From Brachionus rotundiformis (taxonomy: Eukaryota; Rotifera; Eurotatoria; Ploima; Brachionidae), in assembly GCA_016802295.1 (NCBI GenBank), contig JAESIW010000138.1:257904-321903 (forward strand): a DNA stretch of 64,000 nucleotides, read 5' to 3'. The notes below the pieces were generated by a model. That model saw only the letters and a program-made list of their open reading frames with translations, was not told the origin of the DNA and did no database searches. Every line of letters starts with the position of its first letter. Positions within the stretch are counted from its first letter, which is position 1. The translations under genes and the position numbers were made by a program. Below are positions 47,093 to 57,490 of the stretch, piece by piece.

Positions 47093-48555
47093 TTATTTTT
47101 TATTCGTTTTAATTGTTTTTTTAGTCGGCTCCCAAATTAGATATTCTGGATCTACCTCAATCATAGGTTTTTTATTATCAATAGCTTTTAGGTGCTCTTC
47201 AATTGCTTTTTTAGTAACACAAATTATATGCTGACCTTTCCAATATTTAACCATATTTAAAGAACTCAGAGTGTCAATAATATCATTAGTGGTAAAAGAA
47301 GTCATGCGAGATATCTCTTTTATGGATAGCATGGTAGTTGAGTCTTTCAAAATATTCAGTATAATCCAGGACCAATAGCTTCGATAACTAAGTTTGCCAA
47401 GATCACTCAATGGCTTTTCTGGTGAGCCGCAAACACCTTCAATTTTAATCAATTGGTAGCTAAATGAAATCAAAAATTTTCCATAGCCCTTTCTTTGATG
47501 TGGTGGTAGTGTTAAAATACAGGCCAAGTTGTTGTTTTCAGATGAATCTTTTTCTTTAGAAAAGTAGCCAACAACATGACAGCCCACTTTGTCTACTTCG
47601 GTCAAAACATAAAAAACAAACGGAACAACATCATAATATAGTGTTTTATGGTCCAAAAATAATTTTGCCAAAAGACAAAGACATTGACAATAAATCTTAA
47701 TCATTTATTTTTTTAAACTAATCAAGAATAAATAATTTAAATTTTTTTTACCTTATGATCTTTTCCGTCTACTTCGAATACACTCAATGTTCCTTTGCGG
47801 TAAATTTCTTTACCAGGTGGTTTCCGAGCAGCGCATTCACTCTAAAATACAACCGAGTTAGGTTTATTTTCAATTACCTCAATGTTACCAAATGATATCT
47901 ATAAGTTAGTTCTAATTTCATGTATTTTAGACAATATTCGCAAATAAATAACTTTGGCTGTTTACCATACTCATCTGGAAAAGGACTAAAATACCACGTG
48001 TCAATTTCATATTTACCAAACTGAATTTTATCAATGTATTTTACTTTAGTGAGCTCTTCGTGTTCTTTTTCTAGAATAGCCGTATTTGGATCAAGATCAT
48101 TTATAAACTGATGGCTATTTATAATCTCATTTTTTCGCTTTTGGTGTCTGGTTAGCTTACGATCACCCAAATCGTTGGCAATTTCTTGCTCAATTTTAGA
48201 ATGCTTGAGCAGTTCGCCTTTGACCAAATCAAATCTTTCAATATCAATCCATTCGTCCAATCTCTTGTCCACTATAAAATGAATCTTTTAGACAAAATAT
48301 TATATTTTATATTTAAAAATTACTATTTTCAAAATGAACAAAATACTCGACTTTTTTAGCCTTGTTTTCATTTGTTCGAGTCTCCAGAACTTCGGCAGAC
48401 CACCATTCTCCATCCAATCTTTTAACACTGTACACGCGGCCCACTTGAGGAAGCTTCACATCTGGTTCATTCGAACATTCAGATGAAGCTTCGGCTTTTG
48501 GCTCATCTGAGGGACTTGAACATGGATCTACTTGAGGGCTCATTGCTTTTACCAT
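47093..48555 (-). CDS. KAT8: MYST histone acetyltransferase KAT8 (MOF)
   Basis: Nuclear acetyltransferase, mainly for histone H4 Lys16, catalytic subunit of the MSL and NSL complexes. Exons in order: 48555-48324, 48271-47889, 47841-47752, 47695-47093; 435 aa (human 458). Features in order are an acidic/Ser N-terminus (~37 aa) and a chromo-barrel (VGRVYSVKRLDGEWWSAEV, DKRLDEWIDIERF). The C2HC finger typical of MYST enzymes (CEYCLKYMKLELTYRYHL then SEC) follows. The catalytic fold has LFLDHKTLYYD (autoacetylated Lys), ACILTLPPHQRKGYGKFLI (catalytic Cys and acetyl-CoA loop) and GSPEKPLSDLG (general base Glu). KAT8 rather than KAT5 is shown by the linker LEKEHEELTKVKYIDKIQFGKY and the short N-terminus. 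Same strand as PSMB2, 222 bp downstream of it. Confidence 0.95.
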
Positions 48556-48777
48556 TGGAAAATATATCTATTCAATTATTTATTTTAATAACTCTGTATA
48601 TCTTTTTCTTTTTGTTTCAAAAAATATATTATCCGGTCTATACTCCGGCTTTAAATTGAAAAAAAATAAATATTTGGATTAATAAATAAATTTTATTTTG
48701 AAATTTTTTATAGCTGTTTTAAAATTTAAATCCAGCTCTCGAGTCTCGAAAAATAAAGATATATGCATACGAATTGA

Positions 48778-49513
48778 TTAGATTTCCATTGATTCGTGTT
48801 TCACTGATTGATCGGGCTGATACTTGGCATAAATATTTGGCAAGTCTTTGATGCCTTCTTTACTAATTACTCTAACATGGAATGAAGGAAGTTGAACTAA
48901 AAGTCTTTTTTGTATTTCGGTAATGATTTTATTGAGTAGATTTAGCGCTTCAGCTTCGGTCATGTCTGTTTTGTAGTACTTGTCACAAATACTTAGACCA
49001 AAGAAGGAACCATAGCCGTGGATAGCAAATGGGAGCTTGACTAATGATGCTAAATAGTCCATAAAGTAAAGTGATGCTCCATCATGTTCGTCATGTCCGG
49101 CGATCAGCATATTTACATGATAAGGACCCTACAGATCAAAAAGTTAACTTTAATTCTGAGATAAAAAATTGGAAATACTCTGCTTCTCAAGCTTGTGGCT
49201 AATTCTCTTCTAGCGTAATTGGCAGCAGCGTGGATTGATAAATCGTAGCCGTTTATCATTTTGTACAATTGAAGATTTCTTTGAATGAACTCGGCAAAGT
49301 TGACTTTGTCGCCCGGCTCGCCAGTGACCAACATGGCGCCGCGCTCATTTATCTTGAATAATTTGTCATCATCTACATATAAACTTTCAAATATATTATT
49401 TTAAATATTTGAAAAAAGTCACCTTGTTTCATAATGACTATACTATGGGCTTGATTAGTGTCCGATGCCACTAGTACAAAATCTTTGCCAACTATACCAA
49501 TAACACACTCCAT
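48778..49513 (-). CDS. PSMB2: Proteasome subunit beta type-2 (beta-4)
   Basis: Non-catalytic beta subunit of the 20S core. Exons in order: 49513-49423, 49372-49179, 49128-48778; 211 aa (human 201). Starts MECVIGIVGKDFVLVASDT, with no propeptide and no catalytic Thr, as expected for this subunit. GEPGDKVNFAEFIQRNLQLYKMINGY, ANYARRELATSLRSR, YHVNMLIAGHDEHDGASLYFMDYLA and HGYGSFFGLSICDKYY are family landmarks. The tail (YQPDQSVKHESMEI) is a few residues longer than in vertebrates. Shares a 247-bp divergent promoter region with the thioesterase gene. Confidence 0.96.
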
Positions 49514-49760
49514 TTTTTTAAAAACTGATTTAGGTTCTAAATTACTGAAATTAAAATTATTAACTTAATTGAAATAAGAGCTGAATTTTAACTCCGTCAT
49601 CGTAGAAATTTTATCTTTGCATTCACAAATAATAAAAATTAAAAAATTGCAAATTTTTATTTTAGTTTTATTATCTAATTCATTCATTTTTTTTTCAAAA
49701 ATTAACATTACATTTAAGTTGATGTTATGTAAGTTTATTTCTCATTTATAATTATCCAAA
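49514..49760. promoter_or_regulatory. Short bidirectional promoter region, PSMB2 (-) and thioesterase (+)
   Basis: Only 247 bp separate the two start codons, so both genes must be transcribed from a shared region. AT-rich; no core element identified. Confidence 0.5.
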
Positions 49761-50750
49761 ATGTTTAAATTACCTTCTAAACCACTGAGAAAATTAAATA
49801 ATGCGCAAAACACAAGATCAGTTCTATTCATCTTGGCCGGTTTGGAAGGCAATTGTGACTGCTTCGAGAGTTTAGGTGATGAATTGGCAAACCACGGTGT
49901 ACAAGTATATGCTTTAGAATACTCGAGGCAGGTACCAGTTGATAATATTCAGTCTATAGCAGCATTTTACCTCAACTTAATCGAGAAAGAGATTTCACTG
50001 ATAAAAACTAGTAGTATAAATTTGGCAGGATATTCTTTTGGAGGTCTCATATCAATCGAAATATGTCGCCAAATAGAGATAAAAAACCGCTTAAAAGTAA
50101 AAAATCTAATAGTAATTGAATCTTCTCACACTTTTTTTCGCCTTGGAGTTCACTCTAATTCCAAAAAATTTGGAATGAATATTGGAAACAGTGACATATT
50201 TGAGGATCAAAAAATTTACACAGGGACTTTGGCTATTTATGTAAGCATTTTAGTTGGATGTGTTGGTCAAAAATTCCGCTTCGAATTATACAAATACTTG
50301 AATGAGATAAAAATAAAAAATTTGGAGGAAGCGATAGATTTGGCTTTTGATTATTTGAAGAAAAAGGGTGAATGTAACACTGATGATAATGATGATGATG
50401 ATCAGGAAAAGAAAGAATACCTTAAAATTTTGATGCTCAAATCAAATGCTGGTCTAATTTATTCATATGAAATGAACCATAAGCTAAAATCACCTATTTC
50501 TCTATTAAAAACCCGAAATCTTTTATACAAAGACTTGGATTTGGAATTTTTGGACGACAACGGTGCCAAAAAAAAACTCCAATTTGACACACAAGATTTT
50601 GATTTAAAAAAAATTTTACACCAAGATAATTTATTGAAAATTTTTATTATTGAAAAAGGAAACCATTTTAGTTTTATGTATGAGAGCATCGAGCAATTGA
50701 CCAGCATAATTCTTAATTTGACATTAAATTTTACCAAGTCCAAAATCTAG
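49761..50750 (+). CDS. Stand-alone fatty-acid-synthase-type thioesterase (alpha/beta hydrolase)
   Basis: Single exon, 329 aa, with no other FAS domain attached. The fold matches the FASN thioesterase: LFILAGLEGNCDCFESLGDEL at the start, VDNIQSIAAFYLNLIEKE (family D-S-I-x-S-L-A-A-Y-Y), nucleophile elbow AGYSFGG (Ser92), and EKGNHFSFMYES holding the catalytic His (His302, FASN G-D-H-R). The acid position after strand 6 reads VIESSHTF, that is Glu120 where FASN has Asp (LFDGSPTY). The lid contains an insertion with an acidic run (DDNDDDDQEKKE). Probably hydrolyses a fatty acyl thioester or ester; substrate unknown. The stop codon overlaps the stop codon of the minus-strand calpain gene by 2 bp. 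Confidence 0.85.
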   Translation: MFKLPSKPLRKLNNAQNTRSVLFILAGLEGNCDCFESLGDELANHGVQVYALEYSRQVPVDNIQSIAAFYLNLIEKEISLIKTSSINLAGYSFGGLISIEICRQIEIKNRLKVKNLIVIESSHTFFRLGVHSNSKKFGMNIGNSDIFEDQKIYTGTLAIYVSILVGCVGQKFRFELYKYLNEIKIKNLEEAIDLAFDYLKKKGECNTDDNDDDDQEKKEYLKILMLKSNAGLIYSYEMNHKLKSPISLLKTRNLLYKDLDLEFLDDNGAKKKLQFDTQDFDLKKILHQDNLLKIFIIEKGNHFSFMYESIEQLTSIILNLTLNFTKSKI

Positions 50751-53294
50751 TCAAGAAATATCGGCTCAAAAGGCGGCTCTTGGTCGAATACCCGAGCATT
50801 AATCTAAATTAAAATTTAATTAACTAATTGTATTAAAAATAAATTTTACCCATTTTTGATTTTCGTTTGAACTATCACTGTAAAAAAAAATATTAAAAAA
50901 AAATCTTATATTTAAAATTAATTTACTCTTTGTCTATAAACACTCTAAAGCAGTAGTCTAAATCGTTAGATAGCTCTTGTCCTGATTCATAGATAAACAA
51001 ATATTTTCCTGGTTCTAAAGAGAGCCGTAAGCACCATTGCAGCGATTCTTGGTACCACATTGAGTCAAACAGTTCCCATTCCTTTTAAGATAATTAAAAA
51101 AAATAAACCATTTTATAAAAGTACTTCTTTGCCGTATTTGTATATTCTAAGACCGATCATTTGAAGTTCCATATCGCTGCTTTTTCGTCTGATCCAATCT
51201 TGGATAAACGAAAAAAGAATATTTTTTTTCGAGACGCTCTTGATCTCGATTAAAAATTTCCTATAATCAATATCATCTAAATAAAGCGTAAAATCAGATT
51301 AATAAATAATAATTATTTGAAATTTTTACAAAAAAAAAATAATAATTATAAGAAATAATTTGTAAAAATTAATTTTTTTGGAATAATATGGCAAATAAAA
51401 TAAAAAACCTATCGTTTAAAGAATGAATTTTGTTAATTTATGATAAGGTTTTAAACTAAATTAATAAATTTGGAAAATGATAAAACTTTAATTTTTGACG
51501 AATTTTTTCAGAAAGCTTACTCCATTTAATTTTGCGAATAGAGGCTGGAAGAGTGCCCTTGAATGTTCTTGATTTCCATTCGATGACCAAATTCTATTGT
51601 TAAATGTTAGCTTTAATTTTTAAATTCCTAAATAAAAGCTACTGTTTTAGGCTTTAGATTAGCTATCTGAAAAACAAAAATTTAATCTAAGAAAAATTTA
51701 TTTAAATATAAAATACTTCTTTCGAAGAAAGATTAAGATTTGTTTTCATTTCTGGACGTAGATTACAAACTTTGACTCTTTTGAAACACTTTAAAAAACT
51801 TTCATACGTCATCCTTTTTCATAGAGTTAGTCAGGTAAACTTAGTTATCAAAAATTTTACCAAAATTCACCATCAGTCGTTGGTTGAATTCCTAATGTTT
51901 TTAATTTAGCCTCTAGTTGGATATACTTTTCTGAACTATGAATTAGAAATAAAAATTTAATTTTGAAAAAATTAAAAAAAACTTAAGAAAACTTTTTTAT
52001 TTTTTCCCTCGTATTAAATGGGTTGTGTATTTTAACAAAATTGAGCTTTTCATGACTCAAAATATCTGAAACTAGATAAAAATGTTCTTTATAAAGTCCA
52101 TACTTTTGAGCCATTTCTTCCTAAACAAAAAACTATTCTTATTTTACAATAAAAATCTTGGTGTTAATTTTACATCTTCCAAAATGCACCCAGCCATATC
52201 TTTTCTTTTAAGAGATATTTTAATTATTTCAAAAAGTTCCTCGCAATTTGGATCTGTTTCTTGGTTTGTTTGTTTTCTAGATAATTCCAAGGCTTTTGAA
52301 GTTTTATATTCTTGATGAAGTCCGCCTGATAAATAAAGTGCCGAGTTCTCAAACAGGCCTCCTTCTAGCTCATCATAATTTCCCATAAATCTTTTATTAT
52401 GAATAAAATGCAACAATTTTGTAAATAAAATTCCCAAACTTACTTGGCAAAAGCTTTTTCAAACAATGGAACCCAAAATTCATTTGAATATATTTTATTA
52501 TGTGAAAATAAAAGCTGACAAGAGCTATTTACAGGCAAATAATCATCAATCACGATATCATACCAAAAGCCTAATTTCCAAAACCTAAAGTGATATGCGC
52601 CAAAATTCATATTTTCTCTGAGAACATTGTCCGGAGGAATGACAAGTTGCAACAATTCTTCATTTTTTGTCAATGCCATCATGGCACCTATATGAAAACA
52701 ATTTCCAAGCCAACCTTGAAATATATCGCTTATGGAAAAGTATTGAACATAATTCAATCCATTCATGGTTTTAATCGGACCATTTCCCTCTTCATCAAGC
52801 ACAAATTCACTTTTCGCTCCGCTAACTTTAGATGCGATTGCAAAAGTTCTTTCCCATTTGATAGCTTTGTTTAGCTCTTTTATACCATTGCAACCAAGTC
52901 TTGACTTTAAAGATAAGTACAATTGTGATTGAGTATTTTCTACTATGGATGACACATATTTAATAAAAAATGGGTCGTCAAAAAGTCGGTTTTTCGAGCG
53001 TATCTTATCAATGTCTTGGTCAAGAAAGCGCCGTATGTTCTTGGTACTTAACCTTGTATCAATTGGACCTGTGTCAGTTTCTTTTTTTTTTGCGTTAGAT
53101 CTCTCTAGTAGAATTTCATTTGAATTAGTTCTTTCAAGAAAAACAGCATTTTCGTCTAAAAATTCTTTCCTTTCGGACAGATTACCATCAATGGTTAAAT
53201 CATTTGTTGCTACAGAATTTAAATTTAGCGATCTTAGAATCGCTTCTGAACGAGATCTCTTTGAAAATAGTTTTCCACAACATTTAGTTGTCAT
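50747..53294 (-). CDS. Calpain-like cysteine protease
   Basis: Eleven exons in order: 53294-52444, 52390-52174, 52120-51993, 51935-51861, 51813-51717, 51666-51643, 51593-51521, 51276-51125, 51081-50927, 50877-50850, 50803-50747; 618 aa with every phase consistent. A ~100-aa N-terminal extension precedes the protease core. The active-site Cys is in IFQGWLGNCFHIGAMM (C199), the His in LYKEHFYLVSD (H369), and the Asn in KIHNPFNTRE (N389). GHAY and NPWG of typical calpains are thus altered, but the triad remains. TTDGEFWMTYESFLKCFKRVKVCNL is the end of the core, followed by a reduced C2-like (domain III) region and no EF-hands. Exon 6 is only 24 nt. The last two exons are the least certain; without them the frame would end at 50923-50925. 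Confidence 0.8.
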
Positions 53295-53396
53295 TTTAAA
53301 GCCGATTTGGAAAAAATAAAATAAAGAAAAATTAAACCATTTTAAAAAATTTATTTTAATTTAATTAGTTTTATTCAATTTGTACAAATAACTAAA

Positions 53397-53930
53397 TTAG
53401 AGAAATTCTTTTTCCCGATAAGTCCTGATATAGTTTCTCATTTCTCTCAGCTTTTCGTCCTTTAGTCGTGAATCCTTGCCCTTGTTAGACACTAATGTCA
53501 TTGTCAGTATCAATGAAGACAATACAACTACAAATATAAAAAAATAAAACCAAGAATTTACATATCCGAATTGTTTGATCCTAATGTGAAAAACTTTAAA
53601 ATAATTTATAACATTTTTTATTTTTGGTTCATAAGTTTGCTTATTAATTATGTTCTGATCATTTTGTAAATAAAAATTTTCATCCAAGTTAATAATAAAA
53701 TTTTGATTTGTTTGAATTAATTTTTGGGCTTTATTTTCAAATAGTGAAAGATTATTCTCCAATTTGTTGACAAAAATGCTTTTGTTTGAGTAATTTCGGA
53801 AAGAATGGCCAATAGATAAGTGCAATATCATCACAAATAATCTAACAATCATTTTTTCTGAATGCTTTTCAAAAACATTATGGAAAACAAAATTCAGAAA
53901 TTGTCTTTTTTTTTCTCTAATTGTTACCAT
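53397..53930 (-). CDS. Predicted membrane protein, function unknown
   Basis: Not recognised. Single frame of 177 aa from the ATG at 53930. An alternative start at 53852 would begin MIVRLFVMILHLSIGHSF, which looks like a signal peptide and would give 151 aa. A clear transmembrane segment (SWFYFFIFVVVLSSLILTMTLV) lies near residues 125-148, followed by a basic tail (KGKDSRLKDEKLREMRNYIR). The region between is Asn/Lys-rich, as expected for AT-rich DNA. With the inner start it would be a type I membrane protein. It lies 102 bp upstream of the calpain start on the same strand; no functional link is visible. Confidence 0.5.
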   Translation of the reverse strand: MVTIREKKRQFLNFVFHNVFEKHSEKMIVRLFVMILHLSIGHSFRNYSNKSIFVNKLENNLSLFENKAQKLIQTNQNFIINLDENFYLQNDQNIINKQTYEPKIKNVINYFKVFHIRIKQFGYVNSWFYFFIFVVVLSSLILTMTLVSNKGKDSRLKDEKLREMRNYIRTYREKEFL

Positions 53931-54655
53931 TGAAATTGCTTTAGTAACAATTTTTTTTAAGCAAAATCTTGAATGTCATTTTAAATTAGACAAAACAATT
54001 ATAAATTGGAAAAAAAATTATCTTTTAGAATTTTTTAAAACATTAGATAGATTCAAATGCGATAAAAAAGGTATTCGATTATTTTATTAAACAGTGACAA
54101 TACAAACAATTAAGTATAGCGACTTGTTTTAAATTTGAAACTTGAATGAGTTTCCAAACAATTGTCAACCATATTAAAATAACTCAATTTTGTGAATATT
54201 CATTTTGCCAAGCGTTTCATTGTTTGGCGCTGCTATTTTAGAACATTGTATGTGGCAATGGTGATGCTAAAGAGATAAAAAAACAATCAATTCACCAGCA
54301 TTTAAGCAATTTGCTTAATTTAATTGCGCCTTGCCATATCTATGTGCTGATGCACATGCATTTGCTTGGCAAATTTCACACAGGCGTACCTAGGACATCA
54401 GTTGCTAAATTTTGATTAATTTTTTTTTATTTTTCTCAAGACAAATAAAATTAGATATTTGTCAATAGTAAGCTCTACTGGATGAAAAAAATTTTTTTTT
54501 TGTTCAAATAAGTTTGGTGCATCTTTGTCAAGTGCAGTGTTTTTACCACGTTAATCGTAAGATTAGAAAACTACTTATCAAAAGAGAGCTTAATTCAGTG
54601 ATGAATAGGTACTAGTCTAAGTCGGAGTCACGTGACCAAATCGAACCAACAATCC

Positions 54656-54670
54656 GGGTCCTAGGGACCC
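54656..54670. other. Perfect GC-rich hairpin
   Basis: Six-base arms GGGTCC and GGACCC separated by TAG, inside an unusually GC-rich patch (54620-54720) that also contains CACGTG. Could be a protein-binding palindrome or a small structured transcript; no evidence decides. Confidence 0.5.
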
Positions 54671-55088
54671 AGCTGAAAGTGTTCACTGCTAGCAAGATTG
54701 GTCTCTCTGTCGTGACATTCCTTGACTTGATTAAAAATTGCAAGACTTTACTTTTGTAAATCAATTACAGAAGAGCACAAGACTAGAAATTAAATAAAAA
54801 AATGTATGCTTTACACGACAAAGCTAACAAAAAGTGAATGACACAATTTAGTGCTTGATGAACAAAAACAAGAACAACGAGTGACAAAAAAGCTCGCAGA
54901 ATGAATTATTTCGAATTAAAATAAATTTTTTTTTCTAAATTAAAAATAGATACAACAAGAAGAGGAGAGATTTTTTGCTAGAAAAAAAAAAATAAAAAAT
55001 AAAAAAAGTAAGTGACTATTTTATTTATTTAGTATGGTGTTGTGATCTCGCAAGAGTAATTGAGCTAGTGAAGGGTGCTGTCTATGTG

Positions 55089-55426
55089 NNNNNNNNNNNN
55101 NNNNNNNNNNNNNNNNNNNNNNNNNNNNNNNNNNNNNNNNNNNNNNNNNNNNNNNNNNNNNNNNNNNNNNNNNNNNNNNNNNNNNNNNNNNNNNNNNNNN
55201 NNNNNNNNNNNNNNNNNNNNNNNNNNNNNNNNNNNNNNNNNNNNNNNNNNNNNNNNNNNNNNNNNNNNNNNNNNNNNNNNNNNNNNNNNNNNNNNNNNNN
55301 NNNNNNNNNNNNNNNNNNNNNNNNNNNNNNNNNNNNNNNNNNNNNNNNNNNNNNNNNNNNNNNNNNNNNNNNNNNNNNNNNNNNNNNNNNNNNNNNNNNN
55401 NNNNNNNNNNNNNNNNNNNNNNNNNN
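55089..55426. other. Assembly gap (338 N)
   Basis: Run of N. The right edge is a T homopolymer (55427-55440) and the sequence shortly before the left edge (54980-55010) is also an A homopolymer region, suggesting the gap is a sequencing or assembly failure at low-complexity DNA. Translated frames crossing it are meaningless. Confidence 0.98.
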
Positions 55427-55684
55427 TTTTTTTTTTTTTTATTCAGCGATTTCAATTGCTAGTAAACAAAATTAAAAAAGTATGCTTTATTTTCGTGTCA
55501 TCTACATAGGGCTTTAATGACAGTTTATTTAGCTGCAGCAGTGATTGTTACAAAATAACTTTTATTTTCTGTCTTTAATTTAAAATTTATTTTTGATAAA
55601 ACTTTCGTCAAGTGCTTGTCAATTGTTGATTTAGATGATAAAAATTCAAGCGAGCTCCAGTGACACAAATTTATGTTTGTTGCT

Positions 55685-55700
55685 CGGGTCGTGTGACCCG
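55685..55700. other. GC-rich hairpin CGGGTC/GACCCG
   Basis: Six-base arms around a GTGT loop, in a GC-rich patch (about 55670-55760) that stands out against AT-rich flanks. The arms contain GGGTC/GACCC, also present in the hairpin at 54656-54670 about 1 kb away. Function unknown. Confidence 0.45.
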
Positions 55701-56585
55701 CGCGTTCGGCTAGCTAGCTTTCTTAGACTTCTAGTCGGCCGGGACATTGCCGGGGAAGCGCTCAAAAGTGATAAACAATGAGTGATAAGTGTACGAAGAA
55801 GCTATCTCAGCGTATCATATGCATCAATCGTCAATAAGTCTTATCTGACGAATTAATTTAAAAGATAAAGTTGAAGAATATTAAAATATGGGAAATTGAT
55901 GGACTCTGTGAATCATTGATGTTTGCCAAGTAATTTAGCATTGCAAAAAGCGTTGGCAAAATTAATCAAAATGAGCTTATCTCTTGCTTAAACAAGGCAT
56001 AAATCGACTAATCAATGATTATAAGTAACAATGCCAGAATGAATAGATAAAAAGTTTCAATTGAGTAATACTGACTTGGTTAGATGCGATATTTTCCATT
56101 TGAAAAAGGCAATAAGGCGAAGAAATATTGATTCTGTTTGTAATGAATCTTTTAAGTAACGCTTTAAAAGCAAAAATAGTTTTATTATTAATTAGTCGAG
56201 TTGATAAAATATGTTTTTTTTCTTTTCTTAAATTTCAAATGCTGCTCTTGAATTGTAACTGCATCAAGAAAGAAACAATATCAGCTACTAAATAGAAACA
56301 TATACAAATTGTAAATAGGTCTTGGAAATTGATTTATTCTGTAATTAATTGCTCAAATACAAATTTAATTTATTTTACGTTAAATTAAAATTATCTTATT
56401 TGATTTGAGCAGCTTAGAATTTTTGTTTCTTTTATATTTCTTTTTTGCTTAAATAAAAATCATATTTAAGGCCAGTTTGTGCGTATTTAAGTCTTTATAA
56501 TGCTATTTTTTACAATTTAAATACTCGTACTGAAATGCTTGGACTCAATTTTTAAGTCCAGCTATTTTTTAAGCAATTAATTATC

Positions 56586-56647
56586 TAATTTATTTTAAGC
56601 AGTCATCAGAGCACATTATTTTATTTTTGGTCACTAATCGGTCCCAG
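56586..56647 (+). repeat. Duplicated non-coding element, unit 1
   Basis: Shares with 56961-57035 a 5' block (TAATTTATTTTAAGCAGTCA and the next three bases) and a 3' block (CACTAATCGGTCCCAG), in the same order and orientation. The middle differs by a short insertion in unit 2. The two units start 375 bp apart. Confidence 0.8.
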
Positions 56648-56960
56648 CGTTTCAGTAATCTAATAAACAAGAGCAACTATGTGCCAACATTAAATTTTTG
56701 TTCCATTTTTTCATAACTTTCAAAAATGCCATAAATTTTTTTTAATTTTTTTTACCAGCACAAGTTTTTTACCAGCAAAACTTAATTTATACGGCTATTA
56801 TAGTCTTAATCAATTTAGTTTGAATATTTCTCTATCAATTCGAGTTTTGAAACTATTTACTGTCCTTACTAGAATTGTAGAATAGATCTTTTACAATAAT
56901 TTAGTTTAAACGAAAGCGAAAGCTTTACTAAAACTAATTTTTAATAACAAAATAATTATA

Positions 56961-57035
56961 TAATTTATTTTAAGCAGTCATCAAGGCATATTATTTGTAA
57001 ATATTATTTCATTTTTGGCCACTAATCGGTCCCAG
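56961..57035 (+). repeat. Duplicated non-coding element, unit 2
   Basis: Second copy of the element at 56586-56647, 13 bp longer through an AT-rich insertion in the middle. Selective conservation of the two outer blocks suggests binding sites rather than a recent neutral duplication. Confidence 0.8.
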
Positions 57036-57293
57036 AGCTCTCAAATTTTTCTTCCTAAGAGCCTTATATTCAAAAAGATCCTAATTAAAGTAGAAATAAA
57101 AAAAAATATGTGTATATATATAAAAATTTTGCTTTCTTTGGGCACCAAATTTCATATCTAGCTAGACTAGGCACTTGGGTTGTACTTTTTGGATAAAATT
57201 TGTAAGACGATAGCTCTAAATTGTTCAGGAAAATAACAGTGGTGCAATTATCTATGGGTTAGATATTGAATATTTTAATTAAATCGATTTATC

Positions 57294-57309
57294 TGTGTGT
57301 GTGTGTGTG
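57294..57309. repeat. TG microsatellite
   Basis: Eight TG units, continuing as an imperfect GT-rich stretch to about 57330. Confidence 0.9.
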
Positions 57310-57440
57310 AGTGTTTGTGTTGTGCTTTTGTGTCGAAGTAGTATACAAATTCTTATCTGTATATTAGTTCCAACTTCAAAAGCGAAACAAATCGAGCACA
57401 AAAATATATCTTATCTTGTGGTGTTTTATTGAGATGTTAT

Positions 57441-57490
57441 TTAGCCAGTAGTTAGAGCGTTTGGCTTGAGACTTGAGCGAACCGAAAGTT
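57441..57490 (+). other. tRNA-like A-box remnant
   Basis: TAGCCAGTAGTTAGAGC fits the A-box/D-arm pattern of tRNAs, and GTTTGGCTTGAGAC resembles an anticodon arm. However, the arm does not close as a stem, and the B-box part downstream (AGTTTCAAAGTT) is only a poor match. Best seen as a tRNA-derived relic, perhaps a SINE head, or chance. Confidence 0.25.

Noticed and set aside
55021..55509. Open frames across the N run
   Set aside because: They exist only because N was treated as non-stop; no coding evidence on either side.
57441..57490. A functional tRNA gene
   Set aside because: A-box-like sequence is present, but the anticodon stem and T-arm do not pair; listed only as a possible relic.
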